Below, piece by piece: positions 63,419-64,000 of a stretch of 64,000 nucleotides of DNA (position 1 is its first letter; each line of letters opens with the position of its first letter). Below the pieces are notes generated by a model, which saw only the letters and a program-made list of their open reading frames with translations, was not told the DNA's origin and did no database searches. Made by a program: the position numbers and the translations under genes. This stretch comes from Hafnia paralvei ATCC 29927 (lineage in GTDB: Bacteria > Pseudomonadota > Gammaproteobacteria > Enterobacterales > Enterobacteriaceae): NCBI RefSeq assembly GCF_001655005.1, contig NZ_LXET01000046.1, forward strand, positions 186,001-250,000, in the 5' to 3' direction.

Positions 63419-64000
63419 TCAGAATGTGAACTGCTTCTTACCACGACTCTTCGACTCATATAAGTTAACATCTGCCAGTTTCATTGTCGTGCTAATATCG
63501 TCTGTAAATTTAGCGACACCAACAGAAACCGTCATTTTTGCAGTAACCTGCTCTGATATATACAAGCTTTCTCCGTTAATATCTTGCAAAATTTTCGTCG
63601 TGATGTGTTTGGCATCCTGTAACGAAGCATTGAATAGGAAAACCAAAAACTCATCGCCTCCCATTCTTACCACTATGTCGCTTGCTTTGATATTTCGTTG
63701 CATGATTTTCGTGCACTTATATAAGGCTTTATCACCAATGTCATGCCCATAACTATCATTGATGTGCTTGAAATTATCGATATCAATGGCCAGTACATAG
63801 TTTAATTTATTATGTTTTTTTATTTTCGGTATATATCTTCGATTATAGGCCTTTGTTAAATAATCAATATAGTAGTCTTTGTTCAATTTTTCGAAAACAT
63901 CAATATAATAAAGACCATGCAACGTGCGAACGATTGAAATCAAGAACGGAATCATTATCAATAGTATTAATTTCCAATGAAACGCTGACTCTATATTACA
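63419..64000 (-). CDS. Diguanylate cyclase, 5' part outside the window
   Basis: At least 194 codons. The reading frame stays open to the window edge, so the N-terminus is missing. The visible part begins in a membrane helix (WKLILLIMIPFLISIV) and continues as a GGDEF domain with DIDNFKHINDSYGHDIGD and RMGGDEF, both intact. The residue for the inhibitory RxxD site reads KASD, so product inhibition at that site is probably lost. It lies 12 nt before the EAL gene, forming a make-and-break pair for cyclic di-GMP. Confidence 0.88.
   Translation of the reverse strand, partial: CNIESAFHWKLILLIMIPFLISIVRTLHGLYYIDVFEKLNKDYYIDYLTKAYNRRYIPKIKKHNKLNYVLAIDIDNFKHINDSYGHDIGDKALYKCTKIMQRNIKASDIVVRMGGDEFLVFLFNASLQDAKHITTKILQDINGESLYISEQVTAKMTVSVGVAKFTDDISTTMKLADVNLYESKSRGKKQFTF

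Noticed and set aside
1..64000. CRISPR arrays, insertion sequences, prophage genes
   Set aside because: No regularly spaced repeats, transposase or phage proteins were found.

Overview
The window is a chromosomal stretch of an Enterobacterales bacterium of moderate GC content. Many gene blocks keep the Escherichia coli order: ynbA-B-C-D; folD, ybcJ, cysS, ppiB, lpxH, purE-purK; ybbP-ybbA-tesA-ybbO-cnoX; mazG-pyrG-eno; and the paa cluster. A methionine gamma-lyase locus, a hut operon, an argU-type tRNA next to folD and dnaTC beside purE suggest a Hafnia-like member of the order. That genus is my guess; the order is secure. I see no insertion sequence, prophage or CRISPR array.

Layout. 1-3.5 kb: a siderophore esterase and a FepA-type receptor, converging on a terminator, with a long Fur-type palindrome upstream of the receptor. 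3.5-8.2 kb: an AT-rich methionine gamma-lyase / amino-acid permease / enhancer-binding regulator locus, with a well-formed sigma-54 promoter before the lyase. 8.4-14.1 kb: a tightly coupled minus-strand ynb operon that looks like an alternative phospholipid pathway (CdsA-like, CDP-alcohol transferase, PlsC-like, lipase-methyltransferase fusion, PAP2-DSP fusion, small membrane protein). 14.4-14.8 kb: a frameshifted PAS-LuxR regulator remnant. 14.8-16.8 kb: the ribosome-repair pair rtcB2-prfH, preceded by a 16-codon leader ORF with a near-perfect Shine-Dalgarno sequence. 17-28.6 kb: housekeeping genes, with dnaTC between lpxH and purE and a membrane diguanylate cyclase after purK. 28.8-34.2 kb: ybbP/ybbA exporter, tesA, ybbO, cnoX. 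34.2-42 kb: hutU-hutH with a palindromic HutC-type operator, a histidine/proline-type permease, and an amino-acid ABC transporter behind a canonical pair of ARG boxes. 42.3-46.8 kb: a YdcH-like small protein, eno, pyrG, mazG. 46.8-60.7 kb: complete phenylacetate catabolism (paaZ diverging from paaABCDEFGHIJK, then paaXY). 60.8-64 kb: a Cache/degenerate-GGDEF/EAL protein and, cut by the window end, a GGDEF protein.

The most interesting item is the leader ORF ahead of rtcB2-prfH. Its AAAGGAGGT ribosome-binding site is what a ribosome lacking its 16S 3' end would fail to use. A hairpin plus U-rich run follows before rtcB2. This could be a ribosome-damage sensor that controls a ribosome-repair operon. 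Other leads are the sigma-54 control of methionine gamma-lyase and the ynb lipid operon, whose CDP-alcohol transferase has Asn at two normally acidic motif positions. Everything was read by eye; no searches or folding programs were run.
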